DNA of 64,000 nt from Cellulomonas wangleii (GTDB lineage Bacteria; Actinomycetota; Actinomycetes; Actinomycetales; Cellulomonadaceae), in NCBI RefSeq assembly GCF_018388445.1, contig NZ_CP074405.1:1364001-1428000 (forward strand). Direction: 5' to 3'. Both the position numbers and the translations under genes were made by a program. This document shows, piece after piece, positions 1 through 7,986 of this stretch (position 1 is its first letter; the number at the start of each line of letters is the position of its first letter). The notes beneath the pieces were generated by a model. It did no database searches, was not told the DNA's origin, and saw only the letters and a list, made by a program, of their open reading frames with translations.

Positions 1-701
1 TACCCCACGCCGTGGACCGTGCGGATCAGGTCCGGCCCGAGCTTGCGGCGCAGGGCCTTGATGTGGGAGTCGACGGTCCGGGTCCCGCTGGCGTCCACCC
101 AGTCCCACACGTCCGCGAGCAGCCGCTCGCGGGTCAGCACGGTGCGCGGCGAGGACGCGAGCGTCAGCAGCAGGTCGAACTCGGTCGGGGTCAGGTGCAC
201 CTCGGTCCCGGCGCGCTGCACCCGGCGCTGCGCGCTGTCGATCGTGACGTCACCGACCACGAGCGGGGGCTCCGGCTGCTGGACGGTGGCCATCTCGGCG
301 GCCCGCGCCGCACGCTCGGTGCGGCGCAGCAGCACCTTGGTCCGCGCGACCAGCTCGCGCATCGAGAACGGCTTGGTCATGTAGTCGTCGGCGCCCACAC
401 CCAGGCCGACCAGCATGTCCGTCTCGTCGTCGCGGGCCGTGAGCATGAGGACGGGGACGGGCCGCTCGGCCTGGATCTGCCGGCACACCTCGAGGCCGTC
501 GATCCCCGGCAGCATGACGTCGAGGACGACGACGTCCGGCTGCAGCCGGGCGGCGGTCGCGACGCCCGCGTGGCCGTCGCCCACCGCCTCGACGTTCCAG
601 CCCTCGGCGGTGAAGCGGTGCACGATCGCCTGGGCGATCGCGGGCTCGTCCTCCACCACGAGGACGGTGGTGACACCCGGTCGCGCGACGCTGGTGGCCA
701 T
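1..701 (-). CDS. OmpR/PhoB-family response regulator (3' end cut by window)
   Basis: DNA-binding response regulator of a two-component system; the partner kinase would lie beyond the left edge. The receiver domain fills roughly residues 14-125, with acidic residues in VVEDEP, the phosphorylated Asp in VVVLDVMLPG, and the conserved Lys in YMTKPFS. A winged-helix DNA-binding domain follows (LTPTEFDLLL, then TVDSHIKALRRKLG and IRTVHGVG), where the window ends. The ATG at 701 is preceded by CACGCT and six bases, the layout of a leaderless promoter, and no Shine-Dalgarno is visible. The family call is firm; the signal sensed cannot be told. Confidence 0.93.
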   Translation of the reverse strand, partial: MATSVARPGVTTVLVVEDEPAIAQAIVHRFTAEGWNVEAVGDGHAGVATAARLQPDVVVLDVMLPGIDGLEVCRQIQAERPVPVLMLTARDDETDMLVGLGVGADDYMTKPFSMRELVARTKVLLRRTERAARAAEMATVQQPEPPLVVGDVTIDSAQRRVQRAGTEVHLTPTEFDLLLTLASSPRTVLTRERLLADVWDWVDASGTRTVDSHIKALRRKLGPDLIRTVHGVG

Positions 702-960
702 GGGGCCAGCGTGGCACACGCAGCCGGGAGCGGTCATGGCGAGCCCGCGCGCGTCCGCGCATCGTCCGTAGGATGTCGCTCACCATGAGCAGCTCAAGTC
801 GCTGCCGGCATCGCGTCCCGCCCCGCGTCCGTCCCGCCCCCGCCGCGTGCGCGGGAGCCGGCCGCGGACGGCGTCCCGCTGGACGCGAGCACGCCGGCCC
901 GCCCCTCTCCACGTCCTGCGAGCCCGCGGGTGCCCGCGGGCACCGCGCGCCGGTGCTCCC
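702..960. other. Intergenic region between divergent genes
   Basis: These 259 bases separate the regulator (leftward) from the CNNM operon (rightward). A -10-like TAGGAT at 769-774 could start a transcript for the rightward operon with a leader of about 180 bases. A 64-codon rightward frame in this stretch (773-967) is rich in Arg, Pro and Cys and overlaps the CNNM start; I do not believe it is a gene. Nothing else is recognisable. Confidence 0.4.
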
Positions 961-2280
961 GTGCTGACCGACTGGCTGCTCGTCGGCCTCGGTGTGCTGC
1001 TGACCGCGGGGACGGCGGTGTTCGTCGCCGCCGAGTTCGCGCTCGTCACCCTCGACCCCGGTCTCGTCGAGCGGCAGACCGCCCCCGACGACACGCGCGG
1101 CGGCTCCGTCGTGCGGGCGCTGCGCCGGCTCTCGACGCAGCTGTCCGGGGCCCAGGTCGGCATCACCGTCACGACTGTGCTGCTCGGCTACACCACGCAG
1201 CCCGCGGTCGTGCGCCTGCTCGGCCTGCCGCTGGAGGGCGCGGGGGTCGGGGGTGCCGTGGCGGGTGCGCTCGCGGCCGTGCTCGCGCTGGTCCTCGTCA
1301 ACGGGTTCTCCATGCTCTTCGGCGAGCTCGTGCCCAAGAACTTCGCCATCGCCCGCCCGCTGGGCACCGCACGCGTCGTGGCGCCGCTGCAGCTGGGCTT
1401 CACCGCCGCGCTGCGCCCGGTGATCGCCCTGACCAACGGGACCGCCAACGCCCTGCTGCGGCGCGTGGGCGTCGAGCCGCGCGAGGAGCTGTCGGGCGCG
1501 CGGTCGCCCGCCGAGCTCGCCTCGCTCGTGCGCCGGTCCGCCGCCCAGGGCACGTTGGACCAGGCCACCGCGACGCTGCTGACCAACTCGATCGACTTCT
1601 CGACCCTCACCGCCGTCGACGTCATGACGGACCGCACGCGCCTGCACGTGGTGCGGCGCGACGACTCCGCCGCCGACGTGATGGCGCTGGCCCGGCAGAC
1701 CGGCCACTCGCGCTTCCCCGTCATCGGGGACTCCGTGGACGACGTGCTGGGCCTGGTCCACCTGCGCAAGGCGATGGCGGTGCCCCACGAGCGGCGCCCG
1801 GAGGTGCCGGCCGCCGCCCTCATGGTCGACGCGCCGCGCGTCCCCGAGACGGTGGGCCTGGGTCCCCTGCTGGTCGACCTGCGAGCGCAGGGACTGCAGA
1901 TGGCGGTCGTCGTGGACGAGTACGGCGGCACCGCCGGTGCCGTGACCCTCGAGGACGTCGTCGAGGAGCTGGTCGGCGAGGTGGCCGACGAGCACGACCG
2001 CGCGCGCGGCACGCGGGCGCGGCAGGCGGACGGCTCGTGGGTCCTGCCGGGCGTGGTGCGCCCCGACGAGCTGCACGAGGCGACGGCGCTGCGCGTGCCG
2101 GACGACGGCCCGTGGGAGACCGTCGCCGGTCTGCTCATGGCGCGGCTCGGGCGCGTGCCTGCGGAGGGCGACGAGATCGTGGAGGGGAACGTGCGGCTGC
2201 GGGTCGAGCGCATGGCAGGGCGCCGCGTCGAGCGGGTGCGGATCAGCGAGGTCCCGGCGGACGAGGCGGGTGACGACTGA
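961..2280 (+). CDS. CNNM/HlyC-CorC family CBS-domain membrane protein
   Basis: 439-residue member of the hemolysin C/CorC/CNNM family, inner-membrane proteins tied to divalent-cation (Mg or Co) efflux. The N-terminal DUF21 transmembrane domain (about residues 1-190) has the motif AAEFALVTLDP and further hydrophobic segments. A CBS pair follows (about 205-330; TGHSRFPVIG and VVVDEYGGTAGAVTLEDVVEELVG), then a C-terminal CorC/HlyC transporter-associated domain. The GTG at 961 is chosen because the membrane segment LTDWLLVGLGV starts directly after it; the frame upstream is Arg/Pro-rich and looks non-coding. The stop overlaps the next ATG (TGATG), so the two paralogues are translationally coupled. 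Confidence 0.93.
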   Translation: MLTDWLLVGLGVLLTAGTAVFVAAEFALVTLDPGLVERQTAPDDTRGGSVVRALRRLSTQLSGAQVGITVTTVLLGYTTQPAVVRLLGLPLEGAGVGGAVAGALAAVLALVLVNGFSMLFGELVPKNFAIARPLGTARVVAPLQLGFTAALRPVIALTNGTANALLRRVGVEPREELSGARSPAELASLVRRSAAQGTLDQATATLLTNSIDFSTLTAVDVMTDRTRLHVVRRDDSAADVMALARQTGHSRFPVIGDSVDDVLGLVHLRKAMAVPHERRPEVPAAALMVDAPRVPETVGLGPLLVDLRAQGLQMAVVVDEYGGTAGAVTLEDVVEELVGEVADEHDRARGTRARQADGSWVLPGVVRPDELHEATALRVPDDGPWETVAGLLMARLGRVPAEGDEIVEGNVRLRVERMAGRRVERVRISEVPADEAGDD

Positions 2281-3323
2281 TGGACGCGACGCTCGCGCTC
2301 GTCCTGGCCGTGGTCCTCCTCGCGGCGAACGCGTTCTTCGTCGGTGCGGAGTTCGCCCTGATGTCCGCGCGCCGCTCGTCGGTCGAGCCGCTGGCCGAGG
2401 CCGGTGACCGGCGCGCCGTCACCGTGCTGTGGGCCATGGAGCACGTCTCGCTCATGCTCGCGGCCGCGCAGCTGGGCATCACCGTGTGCTCGACGAGCCT
2501 GGGCCTCGTCGCCGAGCCGGCGATCGCCCACCTCATCGAGGACCCGCTGCACGCCCTGGGGGTGCCCGCCGCCCTCACGCACCCCATCGCGTTCGTCCTG
2601 GCGCTGCTGGTGGTCGTCTACCTGCACGTGGTGCTGGGCGAGATGGTGCCCAAGAACCTGGCCGTCGCCGGGCCGGACCGCGCCGTGCTGCTGTTCGGCC
2701 CGCCGCTGGTGTGGGTGGCCCGCGTGATGCGTCCGGTGATCGTCGCGCTCAACTGGCTCGCGAACCACGTGCTGCGGGTGTTCCGCGTCGAGCCGCAGGA
2801 CGAGGTGGCCTCCGCGTTCACCGCGGAGGAGGTGCAGTCCATCGTCGAGCGCTCGCAGGCGGAGGGTCTGCTGGCCGACGAGCAGGGACTGCTCTCGGGG
2901 GCCATCGAGTTCTCGGACCGCACCGCCGCGGAGGTGATGGTGCCGGTCGACGAGCTGGTGACCGTGGACGCGGGCAGCACGCCCGACGACATCGAGCACC
3001 TGGTCGCCCGCACCGGCTTCAGCCGGTTCGTCGTCGTGGACGCGGACGGGCGGCCCACCGGGTACCTGCACATCAAGGACGTCCTGTACGCCGACGAGGC
3101 GACACGCACGCAGCCCGTGCCGGCCTGGCGCGTGCGCACCCTCGCGGTGGTCGCGCCGGGCGACGAGGTGGAGACGGCGCTGGAGGCGATGCAGCGCTCG
3201 GGCTCGCACCTCGCCCGCGTGGACGACGCGGGGCGCACGACCGGTGTCGTCTTCCTCGAGGACATCCTCGAGGAGCTCGTCGGCGAGGTCCGCGACGCGA
3301 TGCAGCGGGGCCAGCTGCGCTGA
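2280..3323 (+). CDS. CNNM/HlyC-CorC family CBS-domain membrane protein (second paralogue)
   Basis: 347-residue paralogue of the preceding gene, starting inside its stop codon. It has the DUF21 membrane domain (VLLAANAFFVGAEFALMSARR, LGEMVPKNLAVAGP) in about residues 1-180 and a CBS pair at about 195-330 (TGFSRFVVVD, TGVVFLEDILEELVG). It ends soon after the second CBS motif, so the C-terminal CorC/HlyC domain of its neighbour is missing; such short forms are common in actinobacterial tandem pairs. The pair probably acts together in cation transport, which is inferred from the family. Confidence 0.92.
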   Translation: MDATLALVLAVVLLAANAFFVGAEFALMSARRSSVEPLAEAGDRRAVTVLWAMEHVSLMLAAAQLGITVCSTSLGLVAEPAIAHLIEDPLHALGVPAALTHPIAFVLALLVVVYLHVVLGEMVPKNLAVAGPDRAVLLFGPPLVWVARVMRPVIVALNWLANHVLRVFRVEPQDEVASAFTAEEVQSIVERSQAEGLLADEQGLLSGAIEFSDRTAAEVMVPVDELVTVDAGSTPDDIEHLVARTGFSRFVVVDADGRPTGYLHIKDVLYADEATRTQPVPAWRVRTLAVVAPGDEVETALEAMQRSGSHLARVDDAGRTTGVVFLEDILEELVGEVRDAMQRGQLR

Positions 3324-3496
3324 GGTCGGGCGCACGGCCGGGCGGCCCCCGACCGGGGTGCAGGACGCACCGGCGCCGGGGTGATCCGGCCCGCTGACGG
3401 CACCTGCGGCGGTGGAGGATCCGTGAAGACGCGGCGTGTCGCCCGGTGTGTCGTGCACGTGTCCAGATTGCGACCGTCCTGTGACGTATCAGGCCC

Positions 3497-3525
3497 TTGG
3501 AGCGGCGCGCGCAGCCCGTTATGGT
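3497..3525 (+). promoter_or_regulatory. Putative housekeeping-type promoter of the M15 peptidase gene
   Basis: TTGGAG (3497-3502) and TATGGT (3520-3525) are separated by exactly 17 bases, a plausible -35/-10 pair. Transcription would begin near 3532, just before an imperfect stem (CATCGG/CCGATG, 3535-3552) that flanks the sequence GGGGAG. The result would be a short leader before the peptidase gene. Confidence 0.4.
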
Positions 3526-3581
3526 TTCGTAACCGCATCGGGGGAGCCGATGACCAGCGGGACGAAGTGAGCGGAGGTGTC

Positions 3582-4448
3582 GTGGGATCCCACCGAGCGG
3601 AGCCGACGACACGCGCGCGCCGTCGCAGTGCGCGACCGGACGCCGACGTGACAGCCGTCCCTGTGGCGGCGCAGCCCGTCGGGCGCGGCATCGTGGCGAC
3701 CGACGACGGTGACGCCCCCGCGCGTCGGCGCTCGACGACGGTCCTGGGGCGCGCCGGTGTGCTGTGCGCGCTGGTCGGGGTCACCGTGGTCGTGCCGGTC
3801 ACGCAGGGCGTGGCGGACGGCGAGATCGTCATGGGTGTCGCCACCACGGCCGCCGCGGACGCGAACCTCCCGTCGACGGTCGCGGCCCTGACCGCCCTCC
3901 CGCTGACGGACCTGCCCCCCACCCCGCTGATGTCGACCGACTCCAGCTCGCGGCTGCGGGCCCTGGCCGACGTCTCGCGGGACGCCGAGCGCTCCGCGCT
4001 GCCCGGCTGCGACGGGTCGGTGCGCGCTGCGGGCGAGAACGGCCTGCTGGCGACCAAGGACCTGTGCACGCTGTGGGACGGGCGCACGCAGATGCGCGCC
4101 GACGCGGCCGTCGCGCTCGCCGAGCTCAACGAGGCCCACGTCGCGCGGTTCGGGACGGACCTGTGCCTGTCGTCCGGGTACCGGACGCTCGCGCAGCAGA
4201 AGGCCGTCAAGGCGCAGAAGGGCGGCCTGGCCGCCACCCCCGGCAAGAGCAACCACGGCTGGGGCCTCGCGATGGACTTCTGCTCGATCCAGACGTCGGG
4301 CGCCCGCTGGACGTGGATGAACGACAACGGACCCACGTTCGGCTGGGAGCAGCCCAACTGGGCCGTCCGCGGGGGCTCCGGCCCGTACGAGCCGTGGCAC
4401 TGGGAGTACACCAAGGGCGTCAAGGCCGACGGCGAGTACTACGGCTGA
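3582..4448 (+). CDS. M15-family D,D-carboxypeptidase (secreted or membrane-anchored)
   Basis: Peptidoglycan peptidase of the M15B (VanY-like) family, which trims D-Ala-D-Ala stem peptides. The catalytic domain is C-terminal: SSGYRTLAQQ, the zinc motif SNHGWGLAMDF, and PWHWEY with the last zinc His. A hydrophobic segment (VLGRAGVLCALVGVTVVVPV) after about 50 basic or polar residues probably anchors the protein, and a low-complexity linker leads to the enzyme domain. I chose the GTG at 3582 because GGAGG lies four bases upstream; an in-frame GTG at 3567 is the alternative. A long upstream extension of the frame is not supported. The gene stands alone and converges on the epimerase gene. Confidence 0.88.
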   Translation: MGSHRAEPTTRARRRSARPDADVTAVPVAAQPVGRGIVATDDGDAPARRRSTTVLGRAGVLCALVGVTVVVPVTQGVADGEIVMGVATTAAADANLPSTVAALTALPLTDLPPTPLMSTDSSSRLRALADVSRDAERSALPGCDGSVRAAGENGLLATKDLCTLWDGRTQMRADAAVALAELNEAHVARFGTDLCLSSGYRTLAQQKAVKAQKGGLAATPGKSNHGWGLAMDFCSIQTSGARWTWMNDNGPTFGWEQPNWAVRGGSGPYEPWHWEYTKGVKADGEYYG

Positions 4449-4501
4449 CGTCGCGGTCGGCCGGTCCGCGTCGGTGACGCGCGGCGGCACCTGACGCACG
4501 C

Positions 4502-4529
4502 CGGCGGGCCCGCCGCAGCGGACCCGCCG
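4502..4529. terminator. Possible bidirectional terminator hairpin
   Basis: CGGCGGG (4502-4508) and CCCGCCG (4523-4529) form a GC-only 7-bp stem between two convergent genes. There is no T-run, which is usual in this genome. The evidence is the inverted repeat and its position only. Confidence 0.35.
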
Positions 4530-4539
4530 ACGGGACGGC

Positions 4540-5448
4540 TCAGCGCAGCGACATGCCCCACCGGACCTCGTGGGTCGCGCCGGGCGCGAGCTCCACGAGC
4601 AGGTCGCCGGTGCGGAACGCGTCCGCGATGCACGTCATCGGCTCGACCGCGACGCCGCGGCGCTCGATGCCGGGGATGCCGTCGCCCGTGCAGACCTGCC
4701 ACGCGGGCAGCGTGGCGTCGGCCCAGACCGCGACGGTGCGGCCGTCGGCCCCGGTGAGGGTCGCCCACGTCAGGCCGTCGGCGTCGGGGGTCACCTCGAG
4801 CCACGCGTCGTCCAGCGTGACGCCGGCCAGCGGGCGGCCCGCGCGCAGGTCCATGTCGCCCGCGACGGACTGCGTCCCGGTGGGCAGCAGGCGCTCGTCG
4901 ACCGTCACCGACCGGGCCGCGTCGAGCTGCAGCGTGCACTCGTCGACCGTGCCGGGGCCGGGGGACAGCCACGGGTGGAACCCGACGCCGTACGGCGCGA
5001 CGTCGGTGCCCTGGTTGGTCGCGGCGAGCGCCACCGTGAGGCCGTCGTCGCCCAGCGTGTAGGTCACGTCCAGGCGCAGCGGCCAGGGGTAGCCCGGGAT
5101 CGGCACCAGGTCGTGGCGCAGCGTCACCGAGTCCTCGGTGGCGATCACGGTGGCGAACCGCTCGTACGCGAGCAGGCCGTGCAGCGACGTCAGGCGCTCG
5201 TGCTCGGTCAGCGGCACCTCGTAGGTGACGTCGCGGAACCGGTACGTGCCGTCGCGCAGCCGGTTGGGCCACGGCGCCAGCACGGCACCGGAGAACGCGG
5301 GGGCGATCGAGTCGACCGCGAACGGCAGGACGACGTCCCGGTCACCGACGCGGTACTCGCGCAGGCTCGCGGCGACGGACGTGACGACGGCGACCTGGTC
5401 ACCGTGCTGCAGCACGTGCTGGTCACCCGTGGGTGGGGGAGTGTTCAC
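4540..5448 (-). CDS. Aldose 1-epimerase family protein
   Basis: 302-residue galactose-mutarotase-like enzyme that interconverts alpha and beta anomers of aldoses. It is a beta-sandwich protein throughout. The catalytic-His region reads YGVGFHPWLSPG and the catalytic-Glu region reads GVAVEPMTCIADAF near the C-terminus; APWPNRLRDGTY is also typical of the family. The GTG at 5448 overlaps the stop of an upstream 78-residue ORF (GTGA), which suggests translational coupling. Substrate range cannot be told from sequence, since many actinobacterial members act on unidentified sugars or sugar phosphates. Confidence 0.9.
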   Translation of the reverse strand: MNTPPPTGDQHVLQHGDQVAVVTSVAASLREYRVGDRDVVLPFAVDSIAPAFSGAVLAPWPNRLRDGTYRFRDVTYEVPLTEHERLTSLHGLLAYERFATVIATEDSVTLRHDLVPIPGYPWPLRLDVTYTLGDDGLTVALAATNQGTDVAPYGVGFHPWLSPGPGTVDECTLQLDAARSVTVDERLLPTGTQSVAGDMDLRAGRPLAGVTLDDAWLEVTPDADGLTWATLTGADGRTVAVWADATLPAWQVCTGDGIPGIERRGVAVEPMTCIADAFRTGDLLVELAPGATHEVRWGMSLR

Positions 5449-5681
5449 GGAACCCAACCTACGTGTGAACGTGCGCCCCGCACGGGGACCGCACGGGCGT
5501 GCCGCGACGTCGCGGCCGTGGTGGTGTCCTGCACCCACACGAACGTCTCCATGGTGACGACCGTCGCACCCGCCCCCTCCACCGAGGGGTTCCAGCGGAT
5601 CGTGCCGGCGCGCTCCATCACCTCCTGGACCTCCGCCGAGGTGAAGACGCTGAACGCGGGGCTCACCGTGCTGGTGGTCAT
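5445..5681 (-). CDS. Small protein of 78 residues coupled to the epimerase gene
   Basis: Not a recognised family. Codons are almost all G/C-ending for the first ~60 positions, which argues that this is real coding sequence. Its TGA overlaps the GTG of the epimerase. The stretch AGTIRWNPSV...ATVVTMETFVWVQD resembles the Trp/Asn-Pro plus 'VxMETxV' pattern I associate with secreted proteins encoded beside actinobacterial Tad/Flp pilus genes; that resemblance is from memory and unverified. The last ~15 codons have poorer codon bias, so the gene may be truncated. An AAGGAG lies 12 bases before the ATG, rather far. No signal peptide is visible. Confidence 0.5.
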   Translation of the reverse strand: MTTSTVSPAFSVFTSAEVQEVMERAGTIRWNPSVEGAGATVVTMETFVWVQDTTTAATSRHARAVPVRGARSHVGWVP

Positions 5682-5892
5682 GGTGCGCCAGTACTCCTTG
5701 TCTCCTCCGCCCGGTGCGGCGGGACGAGATCAGGGCACAACGGGACCAGCGGCCCCGGCGAGTCGCGGGCCCTCCCGCGTCGTCCTGTGGACGAACCGCC
5801 CCGCGGTGGCGCGCCATGCCCTACCGTCGCTGCCGGATACGGACGAACGGGACATCTGCGGCGCGGGACGCGGGACGGTGAGGGTGGTGACG

Positions 5893-7122
5893 GTGGTGGC
5901 GGACGGCGTGACGATCCTCGAGGGGGAGGTCCGTGAGCTCGTCCGGCGTCGCGGGCTCGACCCGGTGCGGGACCGGGCCGGGGTCGTGGCGCTGGTCCAC
6001 GCCGCCATGGCCGACTACGACGAGCGCTCGCTGCTCGGGGCCGTGCCGCCGCTGGGTGACGCCGCCGCCGCGCACAAGCTGGTGGTCGACGCCGTGGCCG
6101 GGCTGGGACCGCTGCAGCGCTACCTGGACGACGAGGAGGTCGAGGAGATCTGGATCAACTCGCCGTCGCAGGTCTTCGTGGCCCGGCGCGGTGAGCCCGA
6201 GCTGACCACGACGATCCTGACGGAGGCCCAGGTCCGGGACCTCGTGGAGAGGATGCTGAAGGTCTCCGGGCGGCGGCTGGACCTGTCCAGCCCGTTCGTC
6301 GACGCCTCCCTGCCCGGCGGTGAACGGCTGCACGCCGTCATCCCCGACGTCACGCGACGGTACTGGTCGGTGAACATCCGCAAGTACGTCGTGCGGGCCA
6401 CGAGCATGGAGGACATGGTCGCCCTGGGGTCGGTCACCCCGCAGGCGGCCGCGTTCCTGCGGGCCGCGGTCCAGGTCGGCCTCAACGTGCTGGTCTCCGG
6501 CCAGACGCAGGCCGGCAAGACGACGATGCTCAACGCCCTGGCCGGGGCCGTTCCGCCGCGCGAGCGGGTGGTGAGCTGCGAGGAGGTCTTCGAGCTGCGC
6601 CCGGCCGTGCGTGACTGGGTGGCGATGCAGACGCGGCAGCCCAACCTGGAGGGCACCGGCGAGATCACCCTGCGCCGCCTCGTCAAGGAGGCGCTGCGGA
6701 TGCGCCCCGACAGGCTGCTGGTGGGGGAGGTCCGGGAGGCGGAGGCGCTCGACCTGCTCATCGCCCTCAACAGCGGCATCCCCGCGATGTGCACGATCCA
6801 CGCCAGCTCGGCACGGGAGGCGCTCAGCAAGCTGTGCACGCTGCCGCTGCTGGCCGGAGGCAACATCTCGGACCGGTTCGTGGTGCCGACCGTCGCGTCC
6901 TCCGTGGACCTCGTCGTTCACCTGGAGCTGGACGCCCGTGGGCGGCGGCGCACCCGTGAGGTCGTCGCGGTGCCCGGTCGCGTGGAGGCGGGTGTCGTGG
7001 AGACGGCCGACCTGTTCACCACGCGCGCCGGTGTGCTCGTGCGTGGGGACGGGTTCCCGCCGCACGTCGAGCGCTTCGCCCGGGCCGGCCTCGACGTCGC
7101 CGCGATGCTGCGGCAGGGCTGA
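5893..7122 (+). CDS. cpaF: Tad/Flp pilus assembly ATPase (CpaF/TadA family)
   Basis: Cytoplasmic secretion ATPase that powers assembly of Flp-type pili. It has the N-terminal domain of CpaF proteins (LGPLQRYLDDEEVEEIWIN), a Walker A GQTQAGKTTM, an Asp-box/Walker B region (RPDRLLVGEVREAEALDLL) and a His-box TIHASSAREALSKL. Length (409 residues) is normal. Several GTG codons lie in frame from 5878 to 5896; 5893 is preferred because GAGG at 5880-5883 gives 9-base spacing, but 5887 is possible. It heads a seven-gene operon ending at 10544. Confidence 0.94.
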   Translation: MVADGVTILEGEVRELVRRRGLDPVRDRAGVVALVHAAMADYDERSLLGAVPPLGDAAAAHKLVVDAVAGLGPLQRYLDDEEVEEIWINSPSQVFVARRGEPELTTTILTEAQVRDLVERMLKVSGRRLDLSSPFVDASLPGGERLHAVIPDVTRRYWSVNIRKYVVRATSMEDMVALGSVTPQAAAFLRAAVQVGLNVLVSGQTQAGKTTMLNALAGAVPPRERVVSCEEVFELRPAVRDWVAMQTRQPNLEGTGEITLRRLVKEALRMRPDRLLVGEVREAEALDLLIALNSGIPAMCTIHASSAREALSKLCTLPLLAGGNISDRFVVPTVASSVDLVVHLELDARGRRRTREVVAVPGRVEAGVVETADLFTTRAGVLVRGDGFPPHVERFARAGLDVAAMLRQG

Positions 7123-7125
7123 GCC

Positions 7126-7986
7126 GTGGGCGTCGTCGTGGGGCTGCTGCTGGGGGCGGGGCTCGCGTGCGTCTGGTGGTCCTGGTGGCCGCTCGCGCGT
7201 GGCCACGGGCAGCGGCCTGACGGCTGGACCGTGCGGACGCGCGACACGCTGACGCAGGCCGGTGTCAGCGCCGTGACGCCGGGTGCGCTGATCGGTGTCA
7301 GCGCGCTCGCGAGCCTGCTGGTCGCGGCACTGGCGTTCCTCGTCGTGCCGGTCCCGGTGGTCGCCCTGTGCGCAGGCGCGTTCGCGGCCGCCGCGCCCTC
7401 GGCGCTCGTGCGGGGCCGGGCCCGCCGTCGGCTCGCCGCCGCACGCGGCCTGTGGCCCGACGTGGTCGACCACCTCGCGTCGGGCGTGCGTGCAGGGCTG
7501 TCCCTGCCGGAGGCGGTCGCCCAGCTGGGTGACCGGGGACCGGCCGAGCTGCGCCCGCCGTTCCGCGCGTTCGCGGAGGACTACCGCGCGACCGGGCGGT
7601 TCGTCGACAGCCTCGACGTGCTCAAGGACCGGCTCGCCGACCCCGTCGCGGACCGGATCATCGAGGCGCTGCGTCTCACCCGGGACGTCGGTGGCACCGA
7701 CCTGGGGCGGCTGCTGCGCACGTTGTCGACCTTCCTGCGTGAGGACCTGCGCACCCGTGGGGAGATCGAGGCGCGCCAGAGCTGGACCGTGTACGCCGCC
7801 CGCCTGGCCGTCGCCGCGCCGTGGGTCGTGCTCGCGATGCTGGCGACGCGTCCCGAGGCGATCCGCGCCTACGACTCGACCGCCGGTGCGGTCGTCCTCG
7901 TCACCGGCGCGGTCTGCACGGTCGTGGCGTACCGGGTCATGCTGCGGGTCGCCCGCCTGCCGGACGACCCTCGGGTGCTGCGATGA
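7126..7986 (+). CDS. Pilus assembly protein TadB (type II secretion system F domain)
   Basis: 286-residue integral membrane protein of the GspF/TadB family, the inner-membrane platform of the Flp pilus. Hydrophobic segments occur at the N-terminus (GVVVGLLLGAG, then VSALASLLVAALAFLVVPVPVV) and at the C-terminus. The cytoplasmic helical domain between them has VVDHLASGVRAGLSLPEAVAQL and ALRLTRDVGGTDLGRLLRTL. It starts four bases after the ATPase stop and overlaps the next gene by ATGA. Confidence 0.88.
   Translation: MGVVVGLLLGAGLACVWWSWWPLARGHGQRPDGWTVRTRDTLTQAGVSAVTPGALIGVSALASLLVAALAFLVVPVPVVALCAGAFAAAAPSALVRGRARRRLAAARGLWPDVVDHLASGVRAGLSLPEAVAQLGDRGPAELRPPFRAFAEDYRATGRFVDSLDVLKDRLADPVADRIIEALRLTRDVGGTDLGRLLRTLSTFLREDLRTRGEIEARQSWTVYAARLAVAAPWVVLAMLATRPEAIRAYDSTAGAVVLVTGAVCTVVAYRVMLRVARLPDDPRVLR

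Noticed and set aside
773-967. 64-residue ORF upstream of the CNNM gene
   Set aside because: Arg/Pro/Cys-rich with no family features, poor start context, and it overlaps the CNNM start; its frame is best explained as high-GC chance.
250-2076. Very long minus-strand ORFs (also at 28374-31820 and 41628-45326) covering several genes
   Set aside because: They are GC-rich shadow frames rich in Arg, His, Gln and Gly; only a part of the last is a real gene (the NYN protein).
3520-3620. Cyclic-di-AMP (ydaO-type) riboswitch before the M15 peptidase gene
   Set aside because: Cell-wall hydrolase genes of actinobacteria often have one, and GGGGGAGCCG looked suggestive, but the leader is too short and the conserved 3' blocks are missing.
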